A stretch of DNA of 64,000 bases from Colocasia esculenta (taxonomy: Eukaryota; Streptophyta; Magnoliopsida; Alismatales; Araceae). Below, in pieces: positions 33,953 to 46,520 of the stretch. The first letter of the stretch is position 1, and each line of letters starts with the position of its first letter. The translations under genes were made by a program, and so were the position numbers. The stretch is taken from contig CM024758.1 of NCBI GenBank assembly GCA_014218235.1, positions 72,116,206-72,180,205 of the forward strand, read 5' to 3'. The notes under the pieces were generated by a model. The model searched no databases, was not told where the DNA came from, and saw nothing but the letters and a program-made list of their open reading frames with translations.

Positions 33953-36900
33953 TTGGTCCCCAAATTCATATGATCGTGAGAGGAAAAGTGACTTACTGAA
34001 TACTCTGGATAATTCCGTCGCATTAATGCTCAGGCTTCCATGTGCCTCTTCAACTTCGTAATTCCTCCATAATATCTTGACCCACGAGTATAGATCGATT
34101 TCGAAGCTATTGCATCTTCTTGTCCAATATCTTTATTGGCCTTTCTTCATAGGTCATGTCTTTGTTTAGATGATGTCATCATAGCTGATTACGTGTGACG
34201 GGTCATACACGCACTTCCTCACATTGACACATGGAAGACGTTATGTACGTGGAGAACTGGGGAGGTTAGTGCCAAACAATACGCCACCCTCACCACCTCT
34301 ATCCAAGACCTCAAATGGACCTATGAATCTTGATCTTAGCTTACCCTTCATCCAAACCTTTGAAATCCGCGGGTCGGGGATACTTTGAGCATCACGTAGA
34401 TCTCTGATCTAAAATTCTAAATCTCTTCTTCTTTTTCAGCATATCTCTTCTGCCTGGACTGAGCTATCTTAATCCTGTCTCTGATAATCTGTATATCTCT
34501 ACTAGTTGTTTGTACCATCGGATCCCAGCCATTGCTGTTCACCTACTTCATTCCAGCACACTGGCAATCTACAGCTTCTACCGTACAGTGCTTCGAATGG
34601 TGCCATCTTAATGCTGGCCTGATAGCTGTTGTTGTAGGCAAATTTGATCAGGGCTATCTGCTCATTTCCAATAGCCTTCAAATCTATGGGTGCAGGCACG
34701 TAGCATGCTTCCCACTATCTTTTGGTCCTTTCTGTCTGTCCATTCCGTCTGTGGGTGGAAGGCAGTGTGAAATTGAGTTTCGTGCCCATGCAGTCTGAGG
34801 TCCCTTCCAGAATCTAGAAGTGAATCTGAGTTCACGGTCTGAGATGAACACAGGGACTCGCATGTAATCTCACAATTTCCTTCACATATAGTAGCTGCAA
34901 GCATCACACTCGCATTTACTCTTAATTCAAGGAATATGCGGACTTAGTCATCGGTCCCAATACCCAGATAGATCAATCCACCACGAGTTCGGGGTAAACC
35001 CATGATGAAATCCAGGCCAATACTTTCCCACTTCCATTCTGGTATGTCCAGGGATCTGAGTACAACCCGCGGATGACGGTGTTCAGCTTTTACCTGTTGA
35101 CAGGTGAGGCAGTGTGGCGCATGCTCAGCCACCTCACGCTTCATGTTTGGCCACCAAATGCTCTTTTTATGTCCTGGTACCATCTTGGTTGCGCCTGGGT
35201 GTATGGTAACTTGGTCTTTTGGGCTTCATCCATTAGCTTTCTCTTCAGCTCCTCATTGTCAGCACGCATGTCCTGGCGTGGAATAGTATTCTTCCATCCT
35301 CAGTGATGGAGAAATCTGGCTTGTCAGCTATGGTCTCCCTACTCTGACTAGAATTGATCATTTTCCTGCTGCTCTCTGATCTCGACAAGGATGTCGGGTT
35401 GAGCTCTAAGATTAGCCACTATCATCTTATCACTTCTCTTCTCGATGTTCAGATCCAACTGGCGAACTGTTCTAACAATTGCATCTCACCCATGACTAAA
35501 CATGATAATGACGCTACTGTCTTTTCTACTAAGTGCATCGCTACTATATTAACTTTGCCTGGGTATATGAATGTTGAAATCAAAATCCTTCAAGTACCCC
35601 CTCTCTTTTGTCTCATATTAAGCTCTCCTTCTGAGAAAACAAGTACTTCAAGCTCTTGTGGTCGGAGTAAACAATAAATTGCTCCCCATAAAGGTAATGC
35701 CTCAAGATCTTGAGTGCAAATACCACGGTAGCTAATTCTAAGTCATGGACAGTGTTAACTTCGTGTGGCTTCAACTCCTTGATGAATAAGCTATCACCTT
35801 TTCATTCTGCATTAACACGCAGCCTAGACCGATTCTAAAGCATCAATGTAGACTGAGAATCCTTCTCCCTTGACCGGTAATGCGAGGACATGCAGATGTT
35901 AATAATTGCTTCAGGTCTGGAAGCTCTTCTCGCACTCCTTGCTCCAGACATAGGGGTTCTCTTTCCGGGGTAAGGCGCGTAAGAGGTACAATTATCCTGG
36001 AGAAGTCTTTATGAACCATCTGTAATAACTAGCCAGTCCAAGAAACCTTCTGATCTCAGTAACATTGGTCGGCCTTTCCCAGTTGAGTACAACTTCTATC
36101 TTGGAAGGATCGACAACGATACCATCCTTGAAATAACATGGCCTAGAAAGGACACCTCCTCGAGCCAGAATTCACACTTCTCAATTGGGTGTAGAGCTTG
36201 TTGTCCCTCAGATCTGTAGAGCAATCCTCAGATGCTCCTAATTTCTTCCTTGGTCTTGGAATATATGAGAATATCATCAATAAAGACCACGACGAACTTG
36301 TCAGTATGGCCGATATATGCTGTTGTTCATTAGTTGCATAAAAGCTACAGGAGCATGGTTAGTCCAAAAGGTATGACTTCAAATTCATAATGACTATACC
36401 TGCTCCTGAAAGCTATCTTGTAAATGCTGCATCCTTTATTCTCATCTGCTGATATCCCGATCTAAGTCGCAATCTTAGAAAGTATTCAGCTCCTGAGATC
36501 TGATCAAATAATTCATCGACACGCGGCAAGAGGATACTGGTTCTTGATAGTGAGACTGTTCAACTGTAGTAATCGATGCATAATCTCATGGATCCATCCT
36601 TCTTCTTGACGAACAACACTGGTGCTACCCCAGGAGAAGTACTTGGTCTAATAAAATCCTTTTCCCATATTTCCATTAATTGCTCCTTTAACTCTTTCAA
36701 TTCAGACCGGGGACATCCGGTAGGGTTTGGCGTGATATCGGTGCGGCTCCAGGCATGAGATCAATTGAGAAATTCACATCTCTCTCGGTGGATGCCTGGT
36801 AGCTCATCGTGAAAACACTCGGATATTCTTGCACTATAGAATGTTGATATCTTGGTTACTTTCTCTCTCAACTACAATGCGGCAAGAAATGCCACACAAC

Positions 36901-37363
36901 CCTTTCTTATCATGTTTTGGCTTTTACAGCAGAGACGAGAGACAAGCCTCTTTTGTCTCGTCCCGTGAAGGTCAACTTAGGGAATTCACTAAAATAATCT
37001 CCCCTCTTCTACAATCACACAATCCTCATAAGTAGATAGCCAATACAATCAACACAAGCCTCATAAGTATATAGCCATCGGCTCCCAGAATAACATCGTA
37101 GCCCTCCATGGGCATACAGATTAGGTTAGCTCTAAGGTTAAGTTTCACCACCTTAACATCAGCTAAAGGAAAATATTTATTCAACTAAGCCTTCTCTCCT
37201 AGTGGGTAGTGACAGGTAGTTCAAATTCCATAGAGCAGGTTTTTTCCTTTAAGTGTCAGCGAATGCTTGTGATTAAGAATGCCTTGCGCCAGTATCAAAC
37301 AAACAAAAGCTGACTGAGAGAAAACTGGTAAAGTACCTTCTATGACCCCACCATCCTCGATGG
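33953..37363 (-). pseudogene. pol: Gypsy-A pol (second contig)
   Basis: This is the same broken protease, RT, RNase H, integrase and chromodomain pieces as 22290-25700. Integrase landmarks fall at 34502-35183 and the RNase H segment at about 35673-35753. Every visible lesion is shared, which argues that this is the same locus sequenced twice. Confidence 0.87.
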
Positions 37364-38323
37364 TCTCACCTTTCCTGCAAGGCTTGAAGTCTGCCAGCTT
37401 CTTTTGTCCTATGGACGCTTCCTTTCTTCTGCTCCTTTAACACAAGGCACTCAGAATGCGGTTATACGATTTCCTCCGCATCGTAGGCAGTGCCTGCTTT
37501 TCTCTAGCATCAGCAGCATGTGACGAGGCTTGTCACAATGTTCACATTGGTCTTGTTGGTTTTGGGGTGTAGGTATCTTGGGCTTTCTTTCCTAGTTTGG
37601 CCCTCCAGTGATGTTGAACGGCCGCTTCTTGCCATTTGTGGGCTTTCTTGAGGAACCCGATGTTGGTTCCTTCTTGACCAATCTACCCTTGATGCGATCA
37701 GTGAGATCGGTCATATCTTCCAGCAATTGAGCATTCTTGACCATTCAGCATATGTCTGAATGTCTAGCGGTGCCAGTTGGGTAAATAAGAAGGCTTAAGC
37801 CCATTAGGAATCGCCTCGCCTTCATCTTTTCTGTGCTGACAGGTGATTGCATATCGAGCCAATCGCGAAAACTGTGCTTCATATTCGCGACTGTAAGGTG
37901 CCTCTGCCTCAATGCAGCAAATTCCGAGGCTTTTCTCTCATGGACTCTTTTTGAAAAATATTTGGAGTTGAAATGCTCCTTGAACTCATTCATGTAAATT
38001 GTGCATCTGCTTTGGTTGCCTCAATGGACTCCCACCACGCACGGGCGTCCTGTTCAAGCTGGAATGTGGCAAGTAAAAGCTTATCCCCATCCACGCATTG
38101 CATATGTAGATAATGCGCTAAGTCTCCTTGAGCCAGTTCTCTGCCTCATCAGGTCGTGGTCCCACTGAATCGAGCGGCGTTCAAGTTGCAAAGTTCCTAT
38201 GTAATTCACCAACTCCTCAGTTATTGTTGTTATTAGCTCGAGCAGCCTGGAGTAATGCCTGAGTAAGCTATTGGATTGTGTGTTGCATGTCACGTAGTTG
38301 GGCACGCTCCGCTACCATTACTA
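37364..38323 (-). pseudogene. gag: Gypsy-A gag (second contig)
   Basis: It corresponds to 25701-26660, with identical gag pieces at 37745-37993 and 38081-38305. Confidence 0.82.
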
Positions 38324-38524
38324 TTGTTTAAGTTTTCTTCAAACGAAATTTAAATGTAAGTCATTGTTTTTGCACTAAGTTTGTGCGGTGTGTGGTTGAT
38401 TTTTATCTTATTTACCCTTGGTTCTACCTATCTCACATAGGTACGGAATTTAGACCTCAATTCGAGGCAGGTCAAACCTAGATCATCCTATACTAAGAAT
38501 AAACCTAGGCTCTGATACCAAAAC

Positions 38525-40696
38525 TATAACGCCCCGACGCGGAATATCGGAGCAGAATTACAGTTATTAATAGTACAGAGCAAGAAGTAAATGACATACC
38601 ATTGCACAACTGAAATATATCAAATAACTCTAATTATTAATAATCCAACCACTAACTATTGCATCATTCCATCAGAGCCATAACTAGGGCCCAAAGTACT
38701 TATTGAATTCAAACTAATACATACTTACTGATTGACTACTAAACTAACTACTACTACGCCATGATAGCTGATCGGGTCACTCCTGAGCAACATCCTCATC
38801 AGTCCTCCTCGTGAGTGTGGTCATATCCATCTGACTCACCTGAACGCAAGATATAAACACGCATGATGAGCGAAAAATCTCCCAGTAGGACTTAATATCT
38901 CATGAGAACAAGCATGCTTAAAGTAATTAATGTCTTTAGGAGGCAGGATACGAGAACAAGTAGTCATGTATATCAGGAGAATGACGTAACAATAACGTGA
39001 AACATTAACACATTCACGAGAGTATAACATCACAAATTTTGGCCACATCACGAGATAGCAAGTAAACTAGTCACGATAGCAAGTAGGGTCGGTATTCTTT
39101 CAACCCCGAGTTCAAGTAACAACAAATGATTGATTGATTGTCATAGATTAAATCTTGCGTTCATGCGTTAGGTGTATGCCATCACCCAGTCATTAGACCC
39201 TGCGAGTTATAGCCTTTTCAGTGCTCCTCCCAAGGACCAGATCGGGCCTTAAAATTTTGCCTAACATAGTCATGTTTGTTATCTTAGACAATCAATTGTA
39301 TGGCCAAATAGAGTACCAAGAAGAGATGAGAGTAATAGACAAAATGGATGAGAGTATAGAGTGAAGTGAACAGATGATGTAATGAATAGTAGATGAGATA
39401 AGGGTATAATCATAAAACACATTAACCACGATAGTAACAGTTGCATAGCACTAAGTCGGGTGCCAGCAGTCTGGTAGAAGTCAACACACCCACTAGCCGT
39501 GCTATGAACCATGCTAAATGGTCTGGCATGATCACAAGATAAGAGTGACACACTACGGCCGTTTGGATCGTACTGATCCCTGGGGTGTACGATTTAGGGT
39601 ACAACCAGCTCGTCGCCTAAGGATGTGTGCCAAAGCCAAGAAGACTTACGGAGGCCTTGACAAGGATTCCTGGTCCATTCAGGAGTCTTCCCGATGGAGA
39701 GGTGGTCCATGACAAGAAAAGTGTGTAGAAACTGGTCCGTCGTGCCTCGAGTGCTCGAAGGCCGAGGGAAAGCGGTGACGATAATTGAAGCACGCAATTA
39801 AAATGGATACAAGTGGAAATAATTAATAGGGGGTTTAGTAATTTATTTTCTCTAAATTATCGAATACATTATTGCATAATTTAATAGGATTTAATGGCAA
39901 ACTTGAAGGTTATGTGTGTGCAAGTGTAAGAAATCGAAGAGCAAGTATAGTTGTGCATATAGCTTTTAAATTAATAATTTTCATGTAATTAATACTCATT
40001 ATTAATTAACAAGTTATTATCTAGCATGTCAGCACTTGAACAGGGTCAAATTGACATAAAGATAGGGTTATATATGTAAATCTTATGTTCTGGTCACATT
40101 ACTGAGGTTGCGACGTCGGCCTCTGTCGCGTTCAGGTCTCGACAGGGCTAACCGACGCGTTTCAGAGATCAGGTCGCGACGGGCTTAAAGGCCGCAATCT
40201 GGTCGCGACGCTACATCCGGTCGCATTCTGCTGAACTGGGTACTGGGGGAACCAGAGGGCAGTCGCGACCAGTCGACCTGTCGTGTTCAGATCGCAACGG
40301 GTCCTGGTGTTGCGACCCCTCTGAGGTCACGGCGGATCAGGCCGTCGCGACACCAGAAGGTGGCTCGAACCCAAAAAGGGGGTTTGCCCTTTTTTCCAGG
40401 TGGGTCTACATGATACAGGGCACTTAAAATTCGATAAAAATCGCACAGTGATCCAAAAATGATGAAACTAATTTTAAATGACCATAGACATGGAGATCTA
40501 TCACTGGAAATGAACAATTAGAATCAATCATGTATAGACGTGTTTTGACTAGGTTACTTTTTGTTGACCTAATCATGCATAGGTCTAGGAATGATTTAAC
40601 TCGCAGGCATGCTCATAGAATTTGGGCAAACTGGGCTTGTTAGAACCCTAACTACAAGCAATATTTATGGTGTTTTTATCAAGGCATGAGCAAGAG
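38525..40696 (-). repeat. Gypsy-A 5' LTR, primer-site side (second contig)
   Basis: It corresponds to 26862-29032, with one extra base near 39961. It ends in the 17-bp LINE-beta target duplication at 40680-40696. The LTR resumes at 53096. Confidence 0.9.
40680..40696. other. LINE-beta target-site duplication, left copy
   Basis: CAAGGCATGAGCAAGAG directly precedes the T run. Its partner at 53079-53095 differs by one base (CATGAG for CAAGAG). A 17-bp duplication is normal for L1-type target-primed insertion. Confidence 0.92.
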
Positions 40697-41265
40697 TTTT
40701 TTTTTTTTTTTTTTGGCAAAAAATGGTCCTCAGGGCTTCAAACTAGGAGGGTGCCCCTCCCCCAAGGGGAGAATGGTCTCACTCCACCAGTAAGGTAGCC
40801 TGGGCCAAAATCTATTATGAGAATAATGATGTATTACAAGAAACTATGGGGCATACCCCTGTAAGAATCAAAATTAAGCGAAGCGAACATTAGGTAGGCC
40901 AATCTTATCAAGGACTGCTGGACCTTTAACAACATGAGGAAGCATAGAAAATGATGTAAAGATCCTATTTATTGGTTCCTGACACCAATAGATGCGAAAG
41001 CATTAGCTACCTGATTCGCCTCCCTGAACATGCACAATATTAGAAGCTTGTTTATGGAAGGCAGTCAATGAGCAGCGACCACCACCTGTGGCATTGCCAT
41101 CCCAGAGCTGATTTCGAGTTGATGGAGCTAACTAAAATGGCCGAGTCAGAGTAGATACAGGCAATGTGAAAACCAAATTCTTCAGCCATATGAAGACCGT
41201 CATGTAATGCTCGGACTTCTGCCTGGAGACTTGTACCATAACCATGTTGGATCGAAATGGCAAAC
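40697..41265 (-). pseudogene. LINE-beta ORF2 RNase H fragment
   Basis: This is the right-contig copy of 29033-29599. On the minus strand it holds the RVT_3 RNase H end (EVRALHDGLHMAEEFGF-like and HVLREANQVANAFA-like), then 3' sequence and the tail. It is cut by Copia-2 after CAAAC at 41261-41265, which recurs at 46516-46520. Confidence 0.86.
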
Positions 41266-43367
41266 TAGATGTCCTGGGGGGGGGGGGTGAATAGGACCTC
41301 TTGTCTCTTAAAATTTTCATCTGAAATGCACAACACTAAATAGATGAGTTAGTACTTAGTGTGTGGTGTGTGATTCAAGTGTGAACTTGGCGGAAAAACA
41401 ATCACACAGAAATGCACAAGAGTTTATCCTGGTTCGGCCCTTCCCACATGGAAGTCCTACATCCAGTCCTAACCACTTGAGATTTCCACTATCTGCCATA
41501 AATTGGCCTTCTCTCACCCTTGAGAGGAATTACAATCCCACTTGCTCCCAAGCAAGTCTTCCCTAAACAGGGGTATAACAACTGCCTTTTACAAAGGCCT
41601 TCCCTACACAGGAGGGGTAATGCAGAAATAGACTTATGCAGGAATTAAACAAGAAAACAAATGAGAGAGCTTGTGTGTTTACCTCAATACTGAGAACAAA
41701 CATAGACTTCAGAAGGATTCAAAGGATCAGAAATGAGATATGAATCCTATCTGAACGACAAGAGTGGACTAAGAAAGTAATCAATTACAATTGCCACTCA
41801 ACACAAGACTTCTTCTAGGAGAGCTTCAGAGAATGGCTTCCTAGAGGAGCAGCTCTCAGACTTTTGCTTGTAGAAGCTTGTGTGGACTTGGAAGAATTCA
41901 AATGAAGTTCACAGGGAGGTGTAAAGGCTTGTATGCGCTTCTTGTGTTGTGTTTTTTCTTCTTCAAGCTTGAGCTCCTTTTATAAACTTCAGAAAAATAG
42001 CCGTTTAGAAAATAGCCGTTGGAGCTTGTGGCCGTTTGCAATATGTATGTTTGAAAAGATCTCTAGGATCCTTTGGGTCTTGAAGTGTTTGTTATCCAGA
42101 AGTCTTTCAGTTTTGCTTCTTCCAAGATCTTCAGAAGGAGTACAATTTTCACAGCTAGAAGATAAGCTCTTTTTCTTTCGGAGTGAACTGTGAGGGAGAC
42201 ATGCTGAAAACGTGCTTCAATAAATGCCTGCACAGGGACAAGACAACAGAGAAGAGTATCTCCATACCTTTGAGGTAGGTGGATTAGACAAGTACATAGG
42301 AGGGTATGGAAACCTCAGATGCAGAAGAAAAAGTAGACAAACAGTTAGGCTAAAAAGGTAAAGCATGGGTCTGTCAGTGGTAGGTGAGTCTTTTCAGATG
42401 CCATGCGCCTGAGAATTCATAAATGCATAGTGTCTAATGAATCCAGCAAAATCCGGATCAAAGACAAGAAGACCATGAGGCTTAGTTCAGAATGTTTCAG
42501 AAATACTTTGCACAAGATTTAGATGAATATTTTAAGTACAATATGTCTGTCCTGTCAGAGAAATAATAATAATAAAATAATGACAGGTTGATGTACCAAT
42601 AAGATATTGAAAGTTCATTAAAAGGAGTATGAAAAAATTTTGGAGAGAAACTTACATTATATGTTAAAAAAAGGATCAGAAGAGAGTTTAAGTACAAAGT
42701 TAATCTGTGAAGTCGAATCCAAAGGAACATGCAATTCGACTGAAGAAATGGGAGTGATACGACTTCAGTAAAGAAATAATAAGGTAATTCGATTTCTAAG
42801 AAAACAAGGCAATTCGACTCTAACAAGAAAATAGCAATGTAATTCGACTTCTGAGAAGACAAGGCAATTCGACTAACAAGAAAATTTGACTCTAACAAGA
42901 AAATAGCAATGTAATTTGACTTCTGAGAAGACAAGGCAATTCGACTCTAGTAGTTGAATTACTGAGATTAATTTCTGAAGCATTCGACTGTGGTAGTCGA
43001 AGATGACAGTTGAATGAAGAGTTGGATTTTGTAAGGCATTCGACTGTAATAGTCAGAGTCATCAGTCGAATCAGGTATAAAGTTGTGAACTTAGAAAAAT
43101 TTCAAGGTTGTTTGACTTCGATTATGAAGGAGTCAGATTTGACAGTCGAAGCTAACAGTCGAATTTAGTAGGACATAGAAAGAGTCTGTGGACTTAGATA
43201 AATTTCTGAGATGGAGGTATAGACTTGAAATATATCTGTATGATTTTTGTGATATGTAATTAATATATTTGCTTTGTAGAAAGTTTATTTTAAAGAGTTT
43301 TGTCATAGCAAAAACAATAGATTTTAATTGAAGAAAATTCTTAAATTCCTTAGGGGTAGTTGCTCAA
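41266..43367 (-). repeat. Copia-2 3' LTR
   Basis: This 2.1-kb LTR, on +, runs from TAGATGTCC followed by a G run (a C run on its own strand, as in SIRE LTR ends) to GTTGCTCAA. The ends are set by the CAAAC duplication. A TG/CA reading would shift them by a few bases. It includes a segment with two ATAGCCGTT copies (about 41997-42022) and the TTCGACT cluster. Confidence 0.85.
42710..43165. repeat. Cluster of ATTCGACT/AGTCGAAT motifs in Copia-2 LTR
   Basis: About 15 copies of the heptamer TTCGACT or its complement lie in 450 bp of AT-rich DNA, in both orientations. They form short inverted pairs, such as 42983-42989 with 42995-43001 (7-bp stem, GTGGT loop). The right LTR carries the matching cluster at about 45855-46310, with further mutations. 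Confidence 0.9.
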
Positions 43368-43370
43368 CAA

Positions 43371-43384
43371 TTCTCCCCCTTTTT
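43371..43384 (-). other. Polypurine tract of Copia-2
   Basis: TTCTCCCCCTTTTT on + is a purine run on the minus strand, next to the 3' LTR. It is the same type as the Copia-1 tract. Confidence 0.88.
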
Positions 43385-43637
43385 GTTAATGATAAAAATC
43401 TTTAAATTGATAGTAAACAGCATAAGTGAAGTGTGAATATGAATATGCGGCTGTCTCTCCCCCTTTGTGGCGTTAACATAAAGGAAATCATGACAAGATA
43501 TTGAACACACAGGGTTGCATTCAGAAATTGCAATCATTAAACACTAGATGTAAAATAGAATTACATGACAAGGAAGTCAGAAACATTGTAGAAATTGTTT
43601 AGAAACTACATAGTTCTCAAAATATAACAAAAGTTGA

Positions 43638-44601
43638 TTAAGACCTAGACAGAGAACTTGGTAAGTAAAGAGATCTGGGAATTTGGGCAAGAAAAGGTTG
43701 AATGAGATCCCAGAGCTTCTTCTCATTCTCAGCAAAAAAATTGTCTAAGAGAGCTCCATCAATGTTGTAAGAAGAATTGGTGGAGGGTAGCTTCCGATGG
43801 GATTTGATATGGTGCCTCCGGAACAAGACATCCTATCATGATACTTGTCGGTATTGACCCTGAACTTTAGGGAACAAACTTCTTGGACGTAGCAAGCAGA
43901 GAAATTCATGAGTAGTGATGTTCCAATGCAGTCCACTGGAAACAACAACATCTTTGGCTTGATAATAAATGAGGAATCTCTGAGCCCATTTATGCCCAAT
44001 GTTCTTCCTCAAGTCCTTAAGACTCTTGTAATGAAATTCATGAAGAGAAAATTTCAGCTTTTCATAATCTGAATGATATGCTGCTGCCCATTGATCTAGA
44101 TTGAATCTTTCAGATTCAACAAAACAAAGTTGAAAGTCCAGAAGATGATAATGATGCTTGGATAGTTGCAGAAAGACAAATCTCTGGAAAGATAACTTCA
44201 GTTTGTATTTGATTTTGAATCTGGTTGCAATCCGAATGTATCTATTGAAGACTGCCTCTGTAAAATCTTTTCTGTAGGAAACTGCTCCTATGAGGGGAGG
44301 ATGCAAGCCAAAAGGTAAAGCTACAGTCATGGAGGGAACAATCTCTCTCTGGCCTCTTAAAAGATTTTCCCATTGCCCCTTAGAGACATCAGGCAGACCC
44401 AGCTTGAATCTTTCAAAATTGAAGATTTTCATTCTATTGTACTTGGTCTGTAAGTCCCGGAGAAGATGTCCAACATATCATGAAACCTCCGAGATATGTG
44501 ATGCAGGACTGTTAAAAAGGTTTCTAGACTGATTTTGTTGATATCTGGCAGCTTCATCAGGATAGAGATCAAGGAACTCCTTGGGAGTTAAGCAATGACT
44601 T
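43638..44601 (-). pseudogene. Copia-2 post-pol ORF remnant
   Basis: The minus strand is open for 198 codons at 44432-43836 (MKIFNFERFKLGLPDVSKGQ at its start). It is preceded in other frames by PKEFLDLYPDEAARYQQNQS (44585-44520) and followed by smaller pieces to 43638. Its place just before the purine tract equals that of the Copia-1 third ORF, so it is probably the same kind of protein, although I see little direct similarity. It resembles no enzyme that I recognise. The upstream part is deleted. Confidence 0.6.
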
Positions 44602-44622
44602 TTCTGAGTTAAGCAATGACTT
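44585..44622. repeat. 17-bp direct repeat at the Copia-2 deletion junction
   Basis: GAGTTAAGCAATGACTT occurs at 44585-44601 and again at 44606-44622, separated by TTCT. Immediately afterwards the 5' LTR resumes in mid-LTR, matching from about 41479. The last ACTT of the repeat is shared with the LTR, so the join shows microhomology plus a templated duplication. Confidence 0.85.
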
Positions 44623-46515
44623 GAGATTTCCACTATCTGCCAATAAATTGGCCTTCTCTCACCTTGAGAGGAATTACAATCCCACTTGCTCCCAAGCAAG
44701 TCTTCCCTAAACAAAGGGTATAACAACTGCCTTTTACAAAGGCCTTCCCTACACAGGAGGGGTAATGCAGAAACAGACTTCTGCAGGAATTACACAAGAA
44801 AACAAAAGAGAGAGCTTGTGTGTTTGCCTCAATACTGAGAACAAACACAGACTTCAGAAGGATTCAAAGGATCAAAAATGAGATATGAATCCTATCTGAA
44901 TGACAAGAGTGGACTAAGAAAGTAATCAATTACAATTGCCACTTAACACAAGACTTCTTCTAGGAGAGCTTTAGAGAATGGCTTCCTAAGAGGAGCAGCT
45001 CTCAGATTTTGCTTGTAGAAAGCTTGTGTGGACTTGGAAGAATTCAAATGAAGTTCACAGGAAGGTGTAAGGCTTGTATGCGCTTCTTGTGTTGTGTTTC
45101 TTCTTCTTCAAGTATGAGCTCCTTTTATAAACTTCATAAAAATAGCCGTTTAGAAAATAGCCGTTGGAGTTTGTGGCCATTTGCAATATGTACGTTTGAA
45201 AAGATCTCTAGGATCCTTTGGGTCTTGAAGTGTTTGTTATCCAGAAGTCTTTCAGTTTTGCTTCTTCCCAAGATCTTCAGAAGGAGTGCAGTTTTCACAG
45301 CTAGAAGATAAGCTCTTTTTCTTTCGGAGTGAACTGTGAGGGAGACATGCTGAAAACGTGCTTCAATAAATGCCTGCACAGGGACAAGACAACAGAGAAG
45401 AGTATCTCCATACCTTTGAGGTAGTGGATTAGACAAGTACATAGGAGCGTATGGAAACCTCAGATGCAGAAGAAAAAGTAGACAAACAGTTAGGCTAAAA
45501 AGGTAAAGCATGGGTCTGTCAGTGGTAGGTGAGTCTTGTCAGATGCCATGCACCTGAGAATTCATAAATGCATAGTGTCTAATGAATCCAGAAAAATCCG
45601 GATCAAAGACAAGAAGACCATGAGGCTTAGTTCAGAATATTTCAGAAATACTTTGCACAGGATTTAGATGAATATTTTAAGTACAATATGTCCTGTCCTG
45701 CCAGAGAAATACTAATAATAAAATAATGACAGGTTGATGTACTAATAAGATATTGAAAGTTCATTAAAAGGATGTATGAAAAATTTTGGAGAGAAACTAC
45801 ATTAGATGTTAAAAAAAGGATCAGAAGAGAGTTTAAGTATAGAGTTAATCAGTGAAGTCGAATCCAAGGGAACATGCAATTCGATTGAAGAAATGGGAGT
45901 GATTTGACTTCAGTAAAGAAATAATAAGGTAATTCGATTTCTATGAAAACAAGGCAATTCGACTCTAACAAAAAAATAGCAATGTAATTCAACTTCTGAG
46001 AAGACAAGGCAATTCGACTCTAACAAGAAAATTTGACTCTAACAAGAAAATAGCAATGTAATTTGACTTCTGAGAAGACAAGGCAATTCGACTATACTAG
46101 TCAAATTACTGAGATTAATTTCTGAAGCATTCGATTGTGGCAGTCGAAGATGAGGTCGAATCAAGAGTTGGATTTTGTAAGGCATTCGACTGTAACAGTC
46201 GGAGTCATCAGTCGAATCAGGTATAAATTTATGAACTTAGAAAATTTTCAAGGTTGTTTGACTTCGATTCTGAAGGATTCGGATTTGACAGTCGAAGCTA
46301 ACAATCGAATTTAGTAAGACATAGAAAGAGTCTGTGGACTTAGATAAATTTTTGAGATGGAGGTATAGACCTGAAATATATCTGTATGATTTTTGTGATA
46401 TGTAATTAATATATTTGATTTGTAGAAAGTTTATTTTAAAGAGTTTTGCCATAGCAAAAACAATAGATATTTTAATTTAAGAACATTCTTAAATTCCTTA
46501 GGGGTAGTTGCTCAA
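44619..46515 (-). repeat. Copia-2 5' LTR, truncated at its primer side
   Basis: It aligns with 41479-43367 of the other LTR with several percent divergence. It lacks the terminal 215 bp and therefore the LTR end and primer site. It begins on its own strand at 46515. Confidence 0.87.
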
Positions 46516-46520
46516 CAAAC

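Larger units (their letters stand above)
30148..41719. repeat. Second copy of 18477-30047, likely unmerged contig overlap
   Basis: The 11.57 kb right of the gap repeats the 11.57 kb left of it. The offset is 11,663 through the middle, where the fragments I compared are identical. It is 11,671 at the first bases after the gap and 11,672 at the last bases before it. Each contig is therefore slightly short at its own end, as expected from deletion errors in thin coverage. The breakpoints sit inside LINE-alpha and the Copia-2 LTR, exactly at the contig ends, and show no biological signature. Confidence 0.88.
41266..46515 (-). mobile_element. Copia-2: internally deleted SIRE-type element
   Basis: This 5.25-kb element has two LTRs of a second SIRE family and only 1.25 kb between them. 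The purine tract beside the left LTR sets minus orientation. The internal remnant is the end of a post-pol ORF; gag and pol are gone. A perfect target duplication, CAAAC (41261-41265, 46516-46520), flanks it. The right (5') LTR lacks its primer-side 215 bp because the deletion runs from the LTR into the post-pol ORF. Confidence 0.88.

Noticed and set aside
30148..41719. Genuine recent tandem duplication
   Set aside because: The boundaries coincide with contig ends and an arbitrary 100-N gap, and differences cluster at the ends. An unmerged overlap is simpler, although reads are needed to exclude a real duplication.
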